DNA from: Pseudomonas moraviensis
Lineage (GTDB): Bacteria; Pseudomonadota; Gammaproteobacteria; Pseudomonadales; Pseudomonadaceae
Reading direction: 5' to 3'
NCBI RefSeq assembly: GCF_900105805.1
Contig: NZ_LT629788.1
Span: 3,596,001-3,660,000, forward strand
DNA: 64,000 nucleotides
Shown here piece after piece: positions 1 to 8,187 of the stretch (its first letter is position 1; each line of letters begins with the position of its first letter). Made by a program: the position numbers and the translations under genes. Under the pieces are notes generated by a model, which saw nothing but the letters and a program-made list of their open reading frames with translations, did not search any database and was not told where the DNA came from.

Positions 1-707
1 AGCGAGCGGCTGCTATCACCCAGGTAATGGCCAGGCACCACGGTTTGCGGTTTCAGGCTTTCGATGGTGTGCAAGGTGTGCAGCCAGTCGGCGTGGGATT
101 GCGCAGTCTGGGTGTCGGCCATCCACACATGAATGTTCTCGGCGACCACCACGCCGCCGACCACCGCCTTCAGCGACGGAATCCACACGAAGCTGCGATC
201 CGGCTGTTTGCCGTCGAGGCCGATCACCTGCAACTTCTGCCCTTCGAGGGTCAGGCTGTCGCCCTTGAGCACGTCCGGGACGATGGTTTTCGCTGGCACA
301 TCGGCACCCATTTTCGGGCCCCAGTAGGCCAGTTTGCCATCGACGGTGTGCTTGATGTGATCAACGGTCGGCTGCGAGGCCAGCACTTTCGCCTGTGGAA
401 ATGCTTTGGTCAGGGTGTCGAGACCGAAGTAGTAATCCGGATCGCCGTGGCTGATGTAGATGGTGGTCAATTGCTTGCCGCTGGCGCGGATCTTTTCCAC
501 CACCTGCTCGGCTTGGGATTTGCCGAATTGCGCGTCGACCAGAATCGCCTCTTTCTCGCCACTGACCAGCACCGAGCTGACCGGGAAAATCGCCTGGGTG
601 CCCGGGTTGTAGATATCGAGGCTCAGCTCGGCAGCGGACGCATGGGCGGCAAAAGCGAAAAATGCTGAGGCGAGCAGCACGCGTTTGAACTGGGTGAAAC
701 CGATCAT
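1..707 (-). CDS. MBL-fold metallo-hydrolase, secreted, 3' end cut by window edge
   Basis: The gene runs off the left edge; about 235 residues from the N-terminus are visible. Residues 1-25 form a Sec signal peptide ending ASA-AE, so the protein is exported. The rest reads as a metallo-beta-lactamase fold: a beta-rich start, then the metal-site loop at residues 86-95, and a later 'PGHYLG' strand that supplies a metal histidine in the family. The usual HxHxDH loop reads H-G-D-P-D-Y (87-92), so two of the usual histidines are replaced by Asp and Tyr. The substrate is unknown. The gene is divergent from the LysR gene at 821, which may regulate it. Fold assignment is firm, function is not. Confidence 0.8.
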   Translation of the reverse strand, partial: MIGFTQFKRVLLASAFFAFAAHASAAELSLDIYNPGTQAIFPVSSVLVSGEKEAILVDAQFGKSQAEQVVEKIRASGKQLTTIYISHGDPDYYFGLDTLTKAFPQAKVLASQPTVDHIKHTVDGKLAYWGPKMGADVPAKTIVPDVLKGDSLTLEGQKLQVIGLDGKQPDRSFVWIPSLKAVVGGVVVAENIHVWMADTQTAQSHADWLHTLHTIESLKPQTVVPGHYLGDSSRS

Positions 708-820
708 CTGTTGCTCCGAGTTTCGAATGCCAGGTTGGCGATGCAACAGAGCTTAGTTGCCAGACTCAGTACAAAAAATGCGATGCTTGAACATAGTTTG
801 TTTCTAAAATCGGGCAAATC

Positions 821-1726
821 ATGGATCGGCTTCAAGCAATGCGCGTATTCGTCACGGTGGTGGATCTGGGCAGCCAGTCAGCGGCGGCCGACCACCTCGA
901 CCTGTCGCGGCCGGTGGTCTCGCGCTATCTGGCGGAGCTGGAAGACTGGGTCGGCGCGCGGCTGATGCACCGCACCACGCGCAAACTGAGCCTGACCGCC
1001 GCCGGCAGTGAAATCCTCCCGCGTTGTCGGCAGATGATCGACCTGTCGCACGACATGCGGGCCGCCGTCAGCGAACCCGATGACGCCCCGCGCGGACTGC
1101 TGCGGATCAGCGTCAGCACCTCGTTCGGCCAGGCGCAACTGGCCGATGCCATGGCGGCATACGTCAAGCTTTACCCAGGCGTGAGCATCGATCTGCAAAT
1201 GCTCGACCGCACGGTGAATCTGGTCGATGAACGCATCGATCTGGCGATTCGCACCAGCAACGATCTCGATCCGAATCTGATCGCCCGACGCCTGACCGTT
1301 TGTCGTTCGGTGGTGTGCGCAGCGCCGGCTTACCTGCGAGAGCATCCGGCGCCACGGACAGTTGAAGATCTGAGCCGACACAATTGCCTGACCCATTCCT
1401 ACTTCGGCAAGAGCCTGTGGCATTTCGAAGAGGATGGCCAACCGGTTTCTGTACCGGTGCAGGGCAATATCAGCGCCAACGAGGCCAGCACCCTCCTGCG
1501 CGCCACCCTGGCCGGCGCGGGTGTGGCGATGCTGCCGACCTACCAGGCCGGGGTGCACATTCACAACGGCGAACTGCTGCGTTTGCTGCCACATGCCGAA
1601 CCGCGACAGATGAACATCTACGCGGTGTACGCCTCACGCAAACACATGCCCGCAGCGCTGCGCAGCCTGCTCGATTTTCTGGTGCAGCGCTTTCCCGAGA
1701 ATCCCGCGTGGGATGCCGGCCTGTAA
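821..1726 (+). CDS. LysR-family transcriptional regulator
   Basis: A 301-residue protein with the standard LysR layout: an N-terminal winged helix-turn-helix (about residues 1-60, beginning MDRLQAMRVFVTVVDLGS) and a C-terminal periplasmic-binding-like effector domain (about 90-295). The segment 'QSAAADHLDLSRPVVSRYL' is the recognition helix region. It belongs to the common subgroup whose effector domain starts 'GLLRISVSTSFG'. It is divergent from the MBL-fold gene, separated by about 113 bases, the usual arrangement for a LysR regulator and its target. The inducer cannot be predicted. Confidence 0.92.
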   Translation: MDRLQAMRVFVTVVDLGSQSAAADHLDLSRPVVSRYLAELEDWVGARLMHRTTRKLSLTAAGSEILPRCRQMIDLSHDMRAAVSEPDDAPRGLLRISVSTSFGQAQLADAMAAYVKLYPGVSIDLQMLDRTVNLVDERIDLAIRTSNDLDPNLIARRLTVCRSVVCAAPAYLREHPAPRTVEDLSRHNCLTHSYFGKSLWHFEEDGQPVSVPVQGNISANEASTLLRATLAGAGVAMLPTYQAGVHIHNGELLRLLPHAEPRQMNIYAVYASRKHMPAALRSLLDFLVQRFPENPAWDAGL

Positions 1727-1736
1727 AGCAATCCCT

Positions 1737-1825
1737 TGTAGGAGTGAGCCTGCTCGCGATAGCGGTATTTCTGTCGGCACAGCGGTGACTGACACACCGC
1801 TATCGCGAGCAGGCTCACTCCTACA
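1737..1825. repeat. REPIN (inverted pair of REP sequences, taggagtgagcctgctcgcga type)
   Basis: An 89-bp inverted pair: the left arm tgtaggagtgagcctgctcg is matched in reverse at the right end (1806-1825), with a variable loop between. The same element recurs at 2146, 6128, 15681, 23949, 28796, 33437 and 55178 in this window. It lies just after the LysR gene. Confidence 0.93.
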
Positions 1826-1920
1826 GGGGCTCATCAGTGTGCTGAATGGCCAGGTAAATCCTCAAGCGCACTCGCTGGCAAGTGTGCACCGCTGACCTAT
1901 GCTCAAAGTAATACCGCAAG

Positions 1921-1940
1921 GTAGACGTTCAGAGGTCTAC
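1921..1940 (+). promoter_or_regulatory. Perfect inverted repeat enclosing the ribosome binding site of the small gene at 1944
   Basis: GTAGAC (1921-1926) and GTCTAC (1935-1940) are exact inverted repeats separated by 8 bases. The AGAGG that would serve as ribosome binding site for the ATG at 1944 lies at the edge of the right arm. A short hairpin here could mask the site; this is inference only. Confidence 0.3.
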
Positions 1941-1943
1941 GCC

Positions 1944-2120
1944 ATGAACATCAAAACAAAAAGGTACGCCGCGATTTTCATCACCTGCGCCGCCACCCTG
2001 GCGTTGTATGGCGCCGCTGCCTGGCGGGTCGAGCAGTTACGCCAGCTGCCGCGCGAGTATGCGAGCTGCAACTATGAGCGGTGTATTCCGCACAATGCCA
2101 CGCTGAATGCATTGCGCTGA
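1944..2120 (+). CDS. Small single-pass membrane or exported protein, unknown function
   Basis: A 58-residue protein. Residues 1-8 are basic (MNIKTKRY) and residues 9-27 form one hydrophobic helix (AAIFITCAATLALYGAAAW), followed by a short polar tail with two cysteines (CNYERC). I chose the ATG at 1944 over the in-frame start 45 bases upstream because AGAGG sits at a normal distance and the helix then begins right after the positive residues. It is either an N-terminally anchored protein or a small secreted one. I do not know its function. It lies between two REPINs and has no obvious operon partner. Confidence 0.6.
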   Translation: MNIKTKRYAAIFITCAATLALYGAAAWRVEQLRQLPREYASCNYERCIPHNATLNALR

Positions 2121-2145
2121 TTGACCTGGGCTGGAATGCAATCCC

Positions 2146-2235
2146 TGTGGGAGCGAGCCTGCTCGCGAATGCGCTGTGTCAGCCAGCATCGTTGCTGAAT
2201 GAGAGGCCGTATTCGCGAGCAGGCTCGCTCCCACA
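2146..2235. repeat. REPIN (variant tgtgggagcgagcctgctcgcga)
   Basis: A 90-bp inverted pair with arms tgtgggagcgagcctgctcg and its reverse complement at 2216-2235. It is the GC-richer variant of the common REPIN of this window. It occupies the space between the small gene and the 3' end of pobR. Confidence 0.92.
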
Positions 2236-2251
2236 GGGGGTTGCGGTGTTC

Positions 2252-3142
2252 TCAGGATTGCTGCTCGGCCTTCAAGCGGTCGCGGAATGCCTTTGGCGAA
2301 ATCCCCACCCGGCGGCGGAACAGCCGCGTGAAGTTGGTCGGGTCGGAAAAGCCCAACAACTCCGACATCTCGTAAATGGTCATGCTGGTGTAGGTCAGCA
2401 GGCGCTTGGCTTCCAGCAACTGGCGCTCGTGCATGATCTGCAACGCCGGTTGCCCGGCCAGTTCACGGCAGGTGCCGTTGAGGTGCGATACGGAAATGCC
2501 CAGGCGATGGGCGAGGTCTTCCACTTTGACGTGCTGGCGGTAAGTCTCTTCCACCAGCTGAATGAAACCGTTGAGGTACTCGCGCTGACGTTGTGGGCGC
2601 TGACTGGCCTTGTGGCGGACGATCGCCTGACGGCTGACCCAGACCATGATCACGCTGACCAGCGAATGCATGAGCATTTCCCGCGCTGGTTGATGGCCGT
2701 TGTACTCGGCCTGCAACGCTGCAAACAGACTGTTGAGGTAATCGCCGTCCTCGCCGGCCGGGTAGTTTTCCGCCCGGGCCAGGGCGTGTACCGAGTCGCC
2801 CAGTTGCGCCTGCAAATGGTTGATCAGGGGCGTCGCCAGGGTGACGATGAAGCCCTCGACGTCCTCGGAAAAGCGAAAACCGTGCACCGACAACGGTGGC
2901 AACACCTGTATCGCAGGCGTCTCGAGTTGCGTGCGCTGGCCTTCGATTTCAAGCTCTGCCTGACCTTTGAAAACGAATAGCAGCTGGCACAGATCCGCGT
3001 GGCGGTGAGGTTTGATTTCCCATTGATGTTCGCGACTGCGCGAGGAAATGGTTTCACAGTGCAGCAAGTCCGGGGTCGGCCAGTCCAGGCTTTCACCATA
3101 GAGCTTGAACACCGGAATCGAAGGCAGGGCAGGCTTGTTCAT
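2252..3142 (-). CDS. pobR: AraC-family activator of 4-hydroxybenzoate catabolism, PobR
   Basis: A 296-residue AraC/XylS-type regulator: an N-terminal cupin-like sensing domain (about residues 15-160, with 'EIKPHRHADLCQLLFVFKG') and a C-terminal double helix-turn-helix (about 195-290) with the family signature 'LGFSDPTNFTRLFRRRVGISP'. It is divergent from pobA with 176 bases between the starts, the standard arrangement of PobR and its target. PobR activates pobA in response to 4-hydroxybenzoate in related bacteria. The ATG at 3142 is preferred over the GTG one codon upstream. A generic AraC regulator is the only alternative, and context makes PobR likely. Confidence 0.9.
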   Translation of the reverse strand: MNKPALPSIPVFKLYGESLDWPTPDLLHCETISSRSREHQWEIKPHRHADLCQLLFVFKGQAELEIEGQRTQLETPAIQVLPPLSVHGFRFSEDVEGFIVTLATPLINHLQAQLGDSVHALARAENYPAGEDGDYLNSLFAALQAEYNGHQPAREMLMHSLVSVIMVWVSRQAIVRHKASQRPQRQREYLNGFIQLVEETYRQHVKVEDLAHRLGISVSHLNGTCRELAGQPALQIMHERQLLEAKRLLTYTSMTIYEMSELLGFSDPTNFTRLFRRRVGISPKAFRDRLKAEQQS

Positions 3143-3318
3143 CACTTCAATCCAGGCCTCGGGTTTATGGGCGATAATCGCACCGATTGGCAGAATGTAC
3201 AGGTATCGGCTCAGTTTTCACCTTCAATTGACAGACCCGCAAGGGAAAAATGCAAGCACTCGATCCATAAAATCATTCACCGGCAATTGCTGCGTGAAGC
3301 TTGCGAGTCATAAAAACA

Positions 3319-4512
3319 ATGAAAACCCTGAAAACCCAAGTCGCCATTATCGGCGCCGGTCCTTCCGGACTGCTCCTCGGCCAGTTGCTGCACAACGCTG
3401 GCATCGACACCCTGATCCTCGAACGCCAGACCCCTGATTACATTCTCGGGCGCATCCGTGCCGGTGTGCTTGAACAAGGCATGGTAGAGCTGCTGCGTCA
3501 GGCCGGGATCGGTCAGCGAATGGATGCCGAGGGCCTGATTCATGGCGGATTCGATCTGGCGCTGGACGGTCGTCAGGTGCATATCGACCTGCACGCGTTG
3601 ACCGGTGGCAAAACCGTAATGGTCTACGGCCAGACCGAGGTCACCCGCGACCTGATGGCCGCTCGTCGGGAGGCCGGCGCACCGACTATTTATCAGGCGA
3701 GCAATGTCGTTCCCCACGACATGAAAAGTGACGAAGCTTTTGTCACCTTCGAAAAGGACGGTGAATCGTGGCGCGTCGACTGCGATTACATCGCCGGTTG
3801 CGATGGCTTCCACGGCGTCGCGCGGCAGTCGATTCCTGCCGATTGCCTGAAGATCTTCGAGCGGGTTTATCCGTTCGGCTGGCTGGGCATTCTTGCCGAC
3901 ACACCACCTGTTCACGAGGAACTGGTCTATGCCCGTCACGAGCGCGGCTTCGCCTTGTGCAGCATGCGTTCGGCCACCCGCACGCGTTATTACCTGCAAG
4001 TGCCAGCGGATGAAAACGTCGATGACTGGAGCGATCAGCGTTTCTGGGATGAGTTGAAAAACCGCCTGCCGGTGGCCCTCGCGGAAAAACTGGTTACCGG
4101 CCCTTCGATCGAAAAAAGCATCGCGCCGCTGCGCAGCTTTGTCGTTGAACCGATGCAGTACGGCCGGATGTTCCTGGTCGGCGACGCCGCGCACATCGTC
4201 CCGCCCACCGGTGCCAAAGGCTTGAATCTGGCGGCCAGCGATGTCAGTACGCTGTTCAATATTCTGCTGAAGGTCTATCGAGAAGGCCGTAGCGATCTGC
4301 TGGAAAAATATTCAGAGATTTGCCTGCGCCGGGTGTGGAAAGCCGAGCGGTTTTCCTGGTGGATGACGTCGATGCTGCATCGCTTCGACGAGCACGATGA
4401 ATTCAGCCAGCGCATCAGCGCTTCGGAACTGGACTACTTCGTCAGCTCGGAAGCCGGGCAGAAAACCATTGCAGAAAATTACGTCGGGCTCCCGTACGAG
4501 GCTATCGAATAG
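3319..4512 (+). CDS. pobA: 4-hydroxybenzoate 3-monooxygenase (p-hydroxybenzoate hydroxylase)
   Basis: A 397-residue FAD enzyme that hydroxylates 4-hydroxybenzoate to protocatechuate with NADPH and O2, feeding the beta-ketoadipate pathway in the cytoplasm. The three flavoprotein-hydroxylase signatures are present: 'IIGAGPSG' for ADP binding near the N-terminus, 'AGCDGFHG' (DG motif) near residue 160, and 'LVGDAAHIVPPTGAKGLN' (GD motif) near 285. Length matches the 394-residue model enzyme. I chose the ATG at 3319 because it gives the family N-terminus; an in-frame TTG lies 18 bases upstream, and no strong Shine-Dalgarno sequence is visible for either. It is divergent from pobR. Confidence 0.97.
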   Translation: MKTLKTQVAIIGAGPSGLLLGQLLHNAGIDTLILERQTPDYILGRIRAGVLEQGMVELLRQAGIGQRMDAEGLIHGGFDLALDGRQVHIDLHALTGGKTVMVYGQTEVTRDLMAARREAGAPTIYQASNVVPHDMKSDEAFVTFEKDGESWRVDCDYIAGCDGFHGVARQSIPADCLKIFERVYPFGWLGILADTPPVHEELVYARHERGFALCSMRSATRTRYYLQVPADENVDDWSDQRFWDELKNRLPVALAEKLVTGPSIEKSIAPLRSFVVEPMQYGRMFLVGDAAHIVPPTGAKGLNLAASDVSTLFNILLKVYREGRSDLLEKYSEICLRRVWKAERFSWWMTSMLHRFDEHDEFSQRISASELDYFVSSEAGQKTIAENYVGLPYEAIE

Positions 4513-4590
4513 CCTGCTATCGACTTACACTGGCGAGCACTTACCCGCTCGCCTTGCCCGTGCGGGTCAATCACTGCCCGCAGGTTTTCC

Positions 4591-6108
4591 GTGACCACTC
4601 TCAACCAGCCTGAAACGCCCAAACCGGCCATTCGCAGCGTGCTGGTCGCCTTGATGATGGCGATCTTTCTTGGTGCGCTGGACCAGACCATCGTCGCCGT
4701 GTCGATGCCGGCGATCTCCGCGCAGTTCAAGGACGTCAGCCTGCTGGCCTGGGTGATTTCCGGCTACATGGTGGCGATGACCGTCGCGGTGCCGATCTAC
4801 GGCAAGCTCGGCGACTTGTACGGGCGACGCAAACTGATGCTGTTCGGCATGGGCCTGTTCACCCTCGCCTCGTTGTTCTGCGGCATGGCGCAAAGCATGG
4901 AGCAACTGGTGCTGGCGCGCATTCTTCAGGGCATCGGCGCTGGCGGCATGATCTCGGTGAGTCAGGCGATCATCGGCGACATCGTCCCGCCGCGTGAGCG
5001 CGGGCGCTATCAGGGTTACTTCAGCAGCATGTACGCCGTGGCCAGCGTCGCCGGCCCGGTGCTCGGCGGCTACATGACCGAATACCTGTCGTGGCGCTGG
5101 GTGTTTCTGATCAACCTGCCGCTGGGCCTCGGCGCGTGGTGGGTGGCGCGGCGCAACCTGCGCGGCTTGCCGATTCCGCAGCGCAAACCGGTGATCGATT
5201 ACCTCGGCACGGTGCTGATGATCATCGGTCTGACTGCGTTGCTGCTCGGCATCACCGAAGTCGGCCAGGGCCATTCATGGCGCAGCAGCGAAGTGCTCGG
5301 CCTGCTCGCCTGCGCCGTGATCGTCCTGGCGTTGTTCGTCTGGCATGAGCGCCGGGCACGCGAGCCGTTGCTGCCGATGCACCTGTTCGCCAACCGCAAT
5401 GCCCTGCTGTGCTGGTGCACGATTTTCTTCACCAGTTTCCAGGCCATCTCGCTGATCGTGCTGATGCCGCTGCGCTTTCAAAGCGTCACCGGCGCCGGCG
5501 CCGACAGCGCCGCGTTGCACTTGCTGCCACTGGCGATGGGCTTGCCGATCGGCGCCTATTTCGCCGGCCGCCGCACGTCGATTACCGGGCGCTACAAACC
5601 GCAGATTCTCACCGGGGCGATCCTCATGCCGATCTCGATTCTCGGCATGGCCTTCAGTCCGCCGCAAGCGACGTTGCTCAGCGGGTTGTTCATGTTGCTC
5701 AGCGGTATTGCCGGCGGCATGCAGTTCCCGACCTCGCTGGTCGGTACGCAAAACTCAGTGGAACAACGGGACATCGGCGTCGCTACCAGCACCACCAACC
5801 TGTTTCGCTCACTGGGCGGTGCGGTAGGCGTGGCGTTGATGTCGGCGCTGTTGCTCGCGTTGCTGCACGACTCCAGTTTCGCCCACCTGGCGAACAGTGC
5901 GCTGATCAGCGAAGGGCATTCTGGCAATGTCCTGCTCGATGGCCTGAACGCCGCGCCGGGGGATGCGCAGAACGCCTTGCGCGCGGAACTGCTGGTGACC
6001 TTCCGACACTTGCTCTGGGTCAGCACGGCAGTGTCGCTGCTGGGGCTGGCGGCGGCGATTGCCATGCCGAACAACCTGCTGCGCGGGCGCGAACACGGCG
6101 CGAAATAG
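4591..6108 (+). CDS. MFS drug:H+ antiporter, DHA2 (EmrB/QacA) type
   Basis: A 505-residue inner-membrane protein with about 14 hydrophobic segments. The major-facilitator loop motif 'GKLGDLYGRRKLML' lies after TM2 and the DHA2-type 'LDQTIVAVSMPAI' lies in TM1. The GTG at 4591 is the likely start; GCAGG sits 7 bases upstream. The family exports lipophilic compounds using the proton gradient. It follows pobA in the same direction after 78 bases, so it could be co-transcribed and export an aromatic, but the known 4-hydroxybenzoate importers (PcaK-type) belong to another MFS family. The substrate is unknown. Confidence 0.9.
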   Translation: MTTLNQPETPKPAIRSVLVALMMAIFLGALDQTIVAVSMPAISAQFKDVSLLAWVISGYMVAMTVAVPIYGKLGDLYGRRKLMLFGMGLFTLASLFCGMAQSMEQLVLARILQGIGAGGMISVSQAIIGDIVPPRERGRYQGYFSSMYAVASVAGPVLGGYMTEYLSWRWVFLINLPLGLGAWWVARRNLRGLPIPQRKPVIDYLGTVLMIIGLTALLLGITEVGQGHSWRSSEVLGLLACAVIVLALFVWHERRAREPLLPMHLFANRNALLCWCTIFFTSFQAISLIVLMPLRFQSVTGAGADSAALHLLPLAMGLPIGAYFAGRRTSITGRYKPQILTGAILMPISILGMAFSPPQATLLSGLFMLLSGIAGGMQFPTSLVGTQNSVEQRDIGVATSTTNLFRSLGGAVGVALMSALLLALLHDSSFAHLANSALISEGHSGNVLLDGLNAAPGDAQNALRAELLVTFRHLLWVSTAVSLLGLAAAIAMPNNLLRGREHGAK

Positions 6109-6127
6109 CACAAGCACCGCAAAACCC

Positions 6128-6216
6128 TGTAGGAGCGAGCCTGCTCGCGATGACGGTATGCCTGTCGACATCATTGTTGTATGAAACACCGCATCGCGAG
6201 CAGGCTCACTCCTACA
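6128..6216. repeat. REPIN between convergent genes
   Basis: Arms tgtaggagcgagcctgctcg and its reverse (with one base change, 'gctcactcctaca') flank a variable loop. It sits between the MFS gene and the Cache gene, which converge, and probably forms the only transcript-end structure here. Confidence 0.92.
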
Positions 6217-6232
6217 GAGGAACGGCGTTCGC

Positions 6233-7084
6233 TCAAGGGCTGTAGTAACCCACCGCGACGAGGAAGTGCCCGACCTTTTTCAGGTAGGCATGCTTGTCCT
6301 CGATCTTGCCGGTCACCGGGTTTTTCCAGCGATATTCGTATTCGCCTTCATCCTGTTTGCCGATCAGCGCCAGAATCGGCTCGCCCACCGGCTTGCCTTC
6401 CGGGTCCTTGACCTTGCCAAAATCGGTGTTGATCAAGCGCAGGTTGGTGCCGTGTGCGACGTAGCGCTGGTTGTTCAGATCGACCACGAACACATACAGA
6501 TCGTCCTGCAGATAACCGCCCTTGAGCGAGTTGATCGCGGTAAGCGTGCCCTTCTCGTCCTTGCCCAGATCCGTCGCGGCTTTATCCAGCAAGGCCTTGG
6601 CCTGCTCGGCAGAGGCACGCGGCAAGTAGTAACCGACGGCAAGAATGCGCTGACCGACGCGCTGATAGAACACATGCTTGCGCTCGACCTTGCCGTCGGC
6701 CCAGTTCTGCCAGCGGTATTCGGCCTGCTGGATGCCGTTGCCTTCCGGCACCTTCAGCGCGTCCTTGAACGCCTTCTGCAGATCCGGCCCGAGCACTTCG
6801 CTGACATCGCGGCCGATCAGCGCCGAAGACGGCCCGCCGCTGGCAAGCATGACGCCCTTGGTGTCGAGGACGAAGACATAGCGGTCCTTGTCGACGAACT
6901 CCCCTTGGCGGCTGAACGCAGCGAACGCCTTGTCGCCATTGTCGTGGTAGTAGGCCAAGGCTTTTTCCAGCAGGGCGATGGCCGCCTGACTGTCATCCTT
7001 GGCGGCGGTGGCGGCGGCGCTGGCCTGGCCGAAACCGGCCAACAACAGCAGGCCGAGCCAGGCCACCTTATGCAAAAACCCCAT
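6233..7084 (-). CDS. Periplasmic protein with two Cache domains
   Basis: A 283-residue protein with a cleavable signal peptide (about residues 1-24, ending ASA). Two tandem Cache-type domains follow, each closing with a near-copy of the same segment: 'EYRWQNWADGKVERKHVFYQ' ending 'AVGYYLP', and 'EYRWKNPVTGKIEDKHAYLK' ending 'AVGYYSP'. Each opens with the sensor signature 'DRYVFVLDTKG' or 'DDLYVFVVDLNNQ'. Cache domains bind small ligands in periplasmic chemoreceptors and kinases. Here no membrane anchor, HAMP, kinase or methyl-accepting domain follows, so it is a free binding protein. Partner and ligand are unknown. Confidence 0.85.
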   Translation of the reverse strand: MGFLHKVAWLGLLLLAGFGQASAAATAAKDDSQAAIALLEKALAYYHDNGDKAFAAFSRQGEFVDKDRYVFVLDTKGVMLASGGPSSALIGRDVSEVLGPDLQKAFKDALKVPEGNGIQQAEYRWQNWADGKVERKHVFYQRVGQRILAVGYYLPRASAEQAKALLDKAATDLGKDEKGTLTAINSLKGGYLQDDLYVFVVDLNNQRYVAHGTNLRLINTDFGKVKDPEGKPVGEPILALIGKQDEGEYEYRWKNPVTGKIEDKHAYLKKVGHFLVAVGYYSP

Positions 7085-7213
7085 AGCGCATCCCTCGTTC
7101 TTTTTGATGTTTCAAGAGCGTAGACGGCTTGCGGTCATGTCGAGATATTCAGAGCGTTTCTGAACATTGCGCCGTGAGGCTGACAAGCAATGCTCGCCAG
7201 CCTCGATCAGCGC

Positions 7214-8071
7214 TTATGGGCGGGAGTTGATCTGCTGCTGCAGGTTCTGGATCTGCGCCTGCAAGGTGTTGAGGTTGCGGGTCATCTGCGCGCGGAACGC
7301 ATCGAACTCGGCGGTATTGCCGCCACCCTGTGGCGCGGCCGGGCGATTGTCCTGCTGACTTTTCAACACCACGATGTCCTGCTCCAGACGATCGATCGCC
7401 GCGCTCGGGTTGCCCTGTTTCTTCAGCGCCGCGATATCGGCGCCGAGGCTTTTGAACTGGGCGTCGAAGGCCTTCAGCTGCGCATCGACCTTGCTGGTAT
7501 CGGCCGGCGTGCTTTTGATGGTCGCCAGCTCGGCGCTCAGGGCTTTGACCTGCGCCTGCAACTGCGTGTTGGCGTTCTGCTGTTCGGTGGTCTGCGCGGT
7601 CATCTGCGCCAGACGCTTGTCCAGCTCGCTGGCCTGACCGGCCACGCCTTGCTGCTGCTTGCTCTGGTCGAGCAACTTGCCTTCAAGCTGTTTGATCTGC
7701 AACTTCAGCGCTTCGCTGTCGCTGCTGACGTTGCTCTGGCTGGCGACGACCTTGCCGGAAATATCCTGCAGGCGCCCCGCCGCTTCTTCGCTGATGCGCG
7801 CAAAGCTTTCCTGGGTGGCGACGAGTTGCTGTTCCATCAGCGAGATCTGCTGGAAGCTCCACCAGGCCAGACCGATGAAGGCGAAAAACAACGCGCCGAC
7901 CAGCGCCCACAGCGGTCCGGTGCTGGCAGTCTTGACCTTGACCACTGGCGCCGTGCGCGAATGCACGGAAGTGCGGGGGCCGGGCGCGATGTCATCGTCA
8001 TCGAACGGGTCAGCGCGCAGGCTTGGCACGTTATCGAAATCGTCGTCGTGGGCATCGTTTCGCATGGACAT
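7214..8071 (-). CDS. Inner-membrane-anchored coiled-coil protein, unknown function
   Basis: A 285-residue protein. The first 45 residues are acidic and disordered (DDDFDNVPSLRADPFDDDD), one transmembrane helix follows at about 56-76 (LWALVGALFFAFIGLAWW), and the rest is a long Gln/Ala/Lys-rich coiled coil in the periplasm. The ATG at 8071 is preferred over a TTG 18 bases upstream because AAAGG lies 9 bases before it. A homologue sits at the same place in P. aeruginosa (PA4362 by my recollection) and has no function known to me. It resembles envelope scaffold proteins in shape only. Confidence 0.8.
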   Translation of the reverse strand: MSMRNDAHDDDFDNVPSLRADPFDDDDIAPGPRTSVHSRTAPVVKVKTASTGPLWALVGALFFAFIGLAWWSFQQISLMEQQLVATQESFARISEEAAGRLQDISGKVVASQSNVSSDSEALKLQIKQLEGKLLDQSKQQQGVAGQASELDKRLAQMTAQTTEQQNANTQLQAQVKALSAELATIKSTPADTSKVDAQLKAFDAQFKSLGADIAALKKQGNPSAAIDRLEQDIVVLKSQQDNRPAAPQGGGNTAEFDAFRAQMTRNLNTLQAQIQNLQQQINSRP

Positions 8072-8187
8072 TGAGGCAACCTTTGGCAAACGCGGTGATG
8101 GCTAAATGCTGCGAAGTATAACCGCCGCAGCCGCAGGCATTGACCCTCAAGCCGCAACGCGGTTCATTGCCGCCCGGCCGAATCGTT

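Noticed and set aside
1737..2235. Possible CRISPR array from two close copies of a repeat
   Set aside because: The copies are REPINs with internal symmetry and irregular spacing; there are no uniform spacers and no cas genes.
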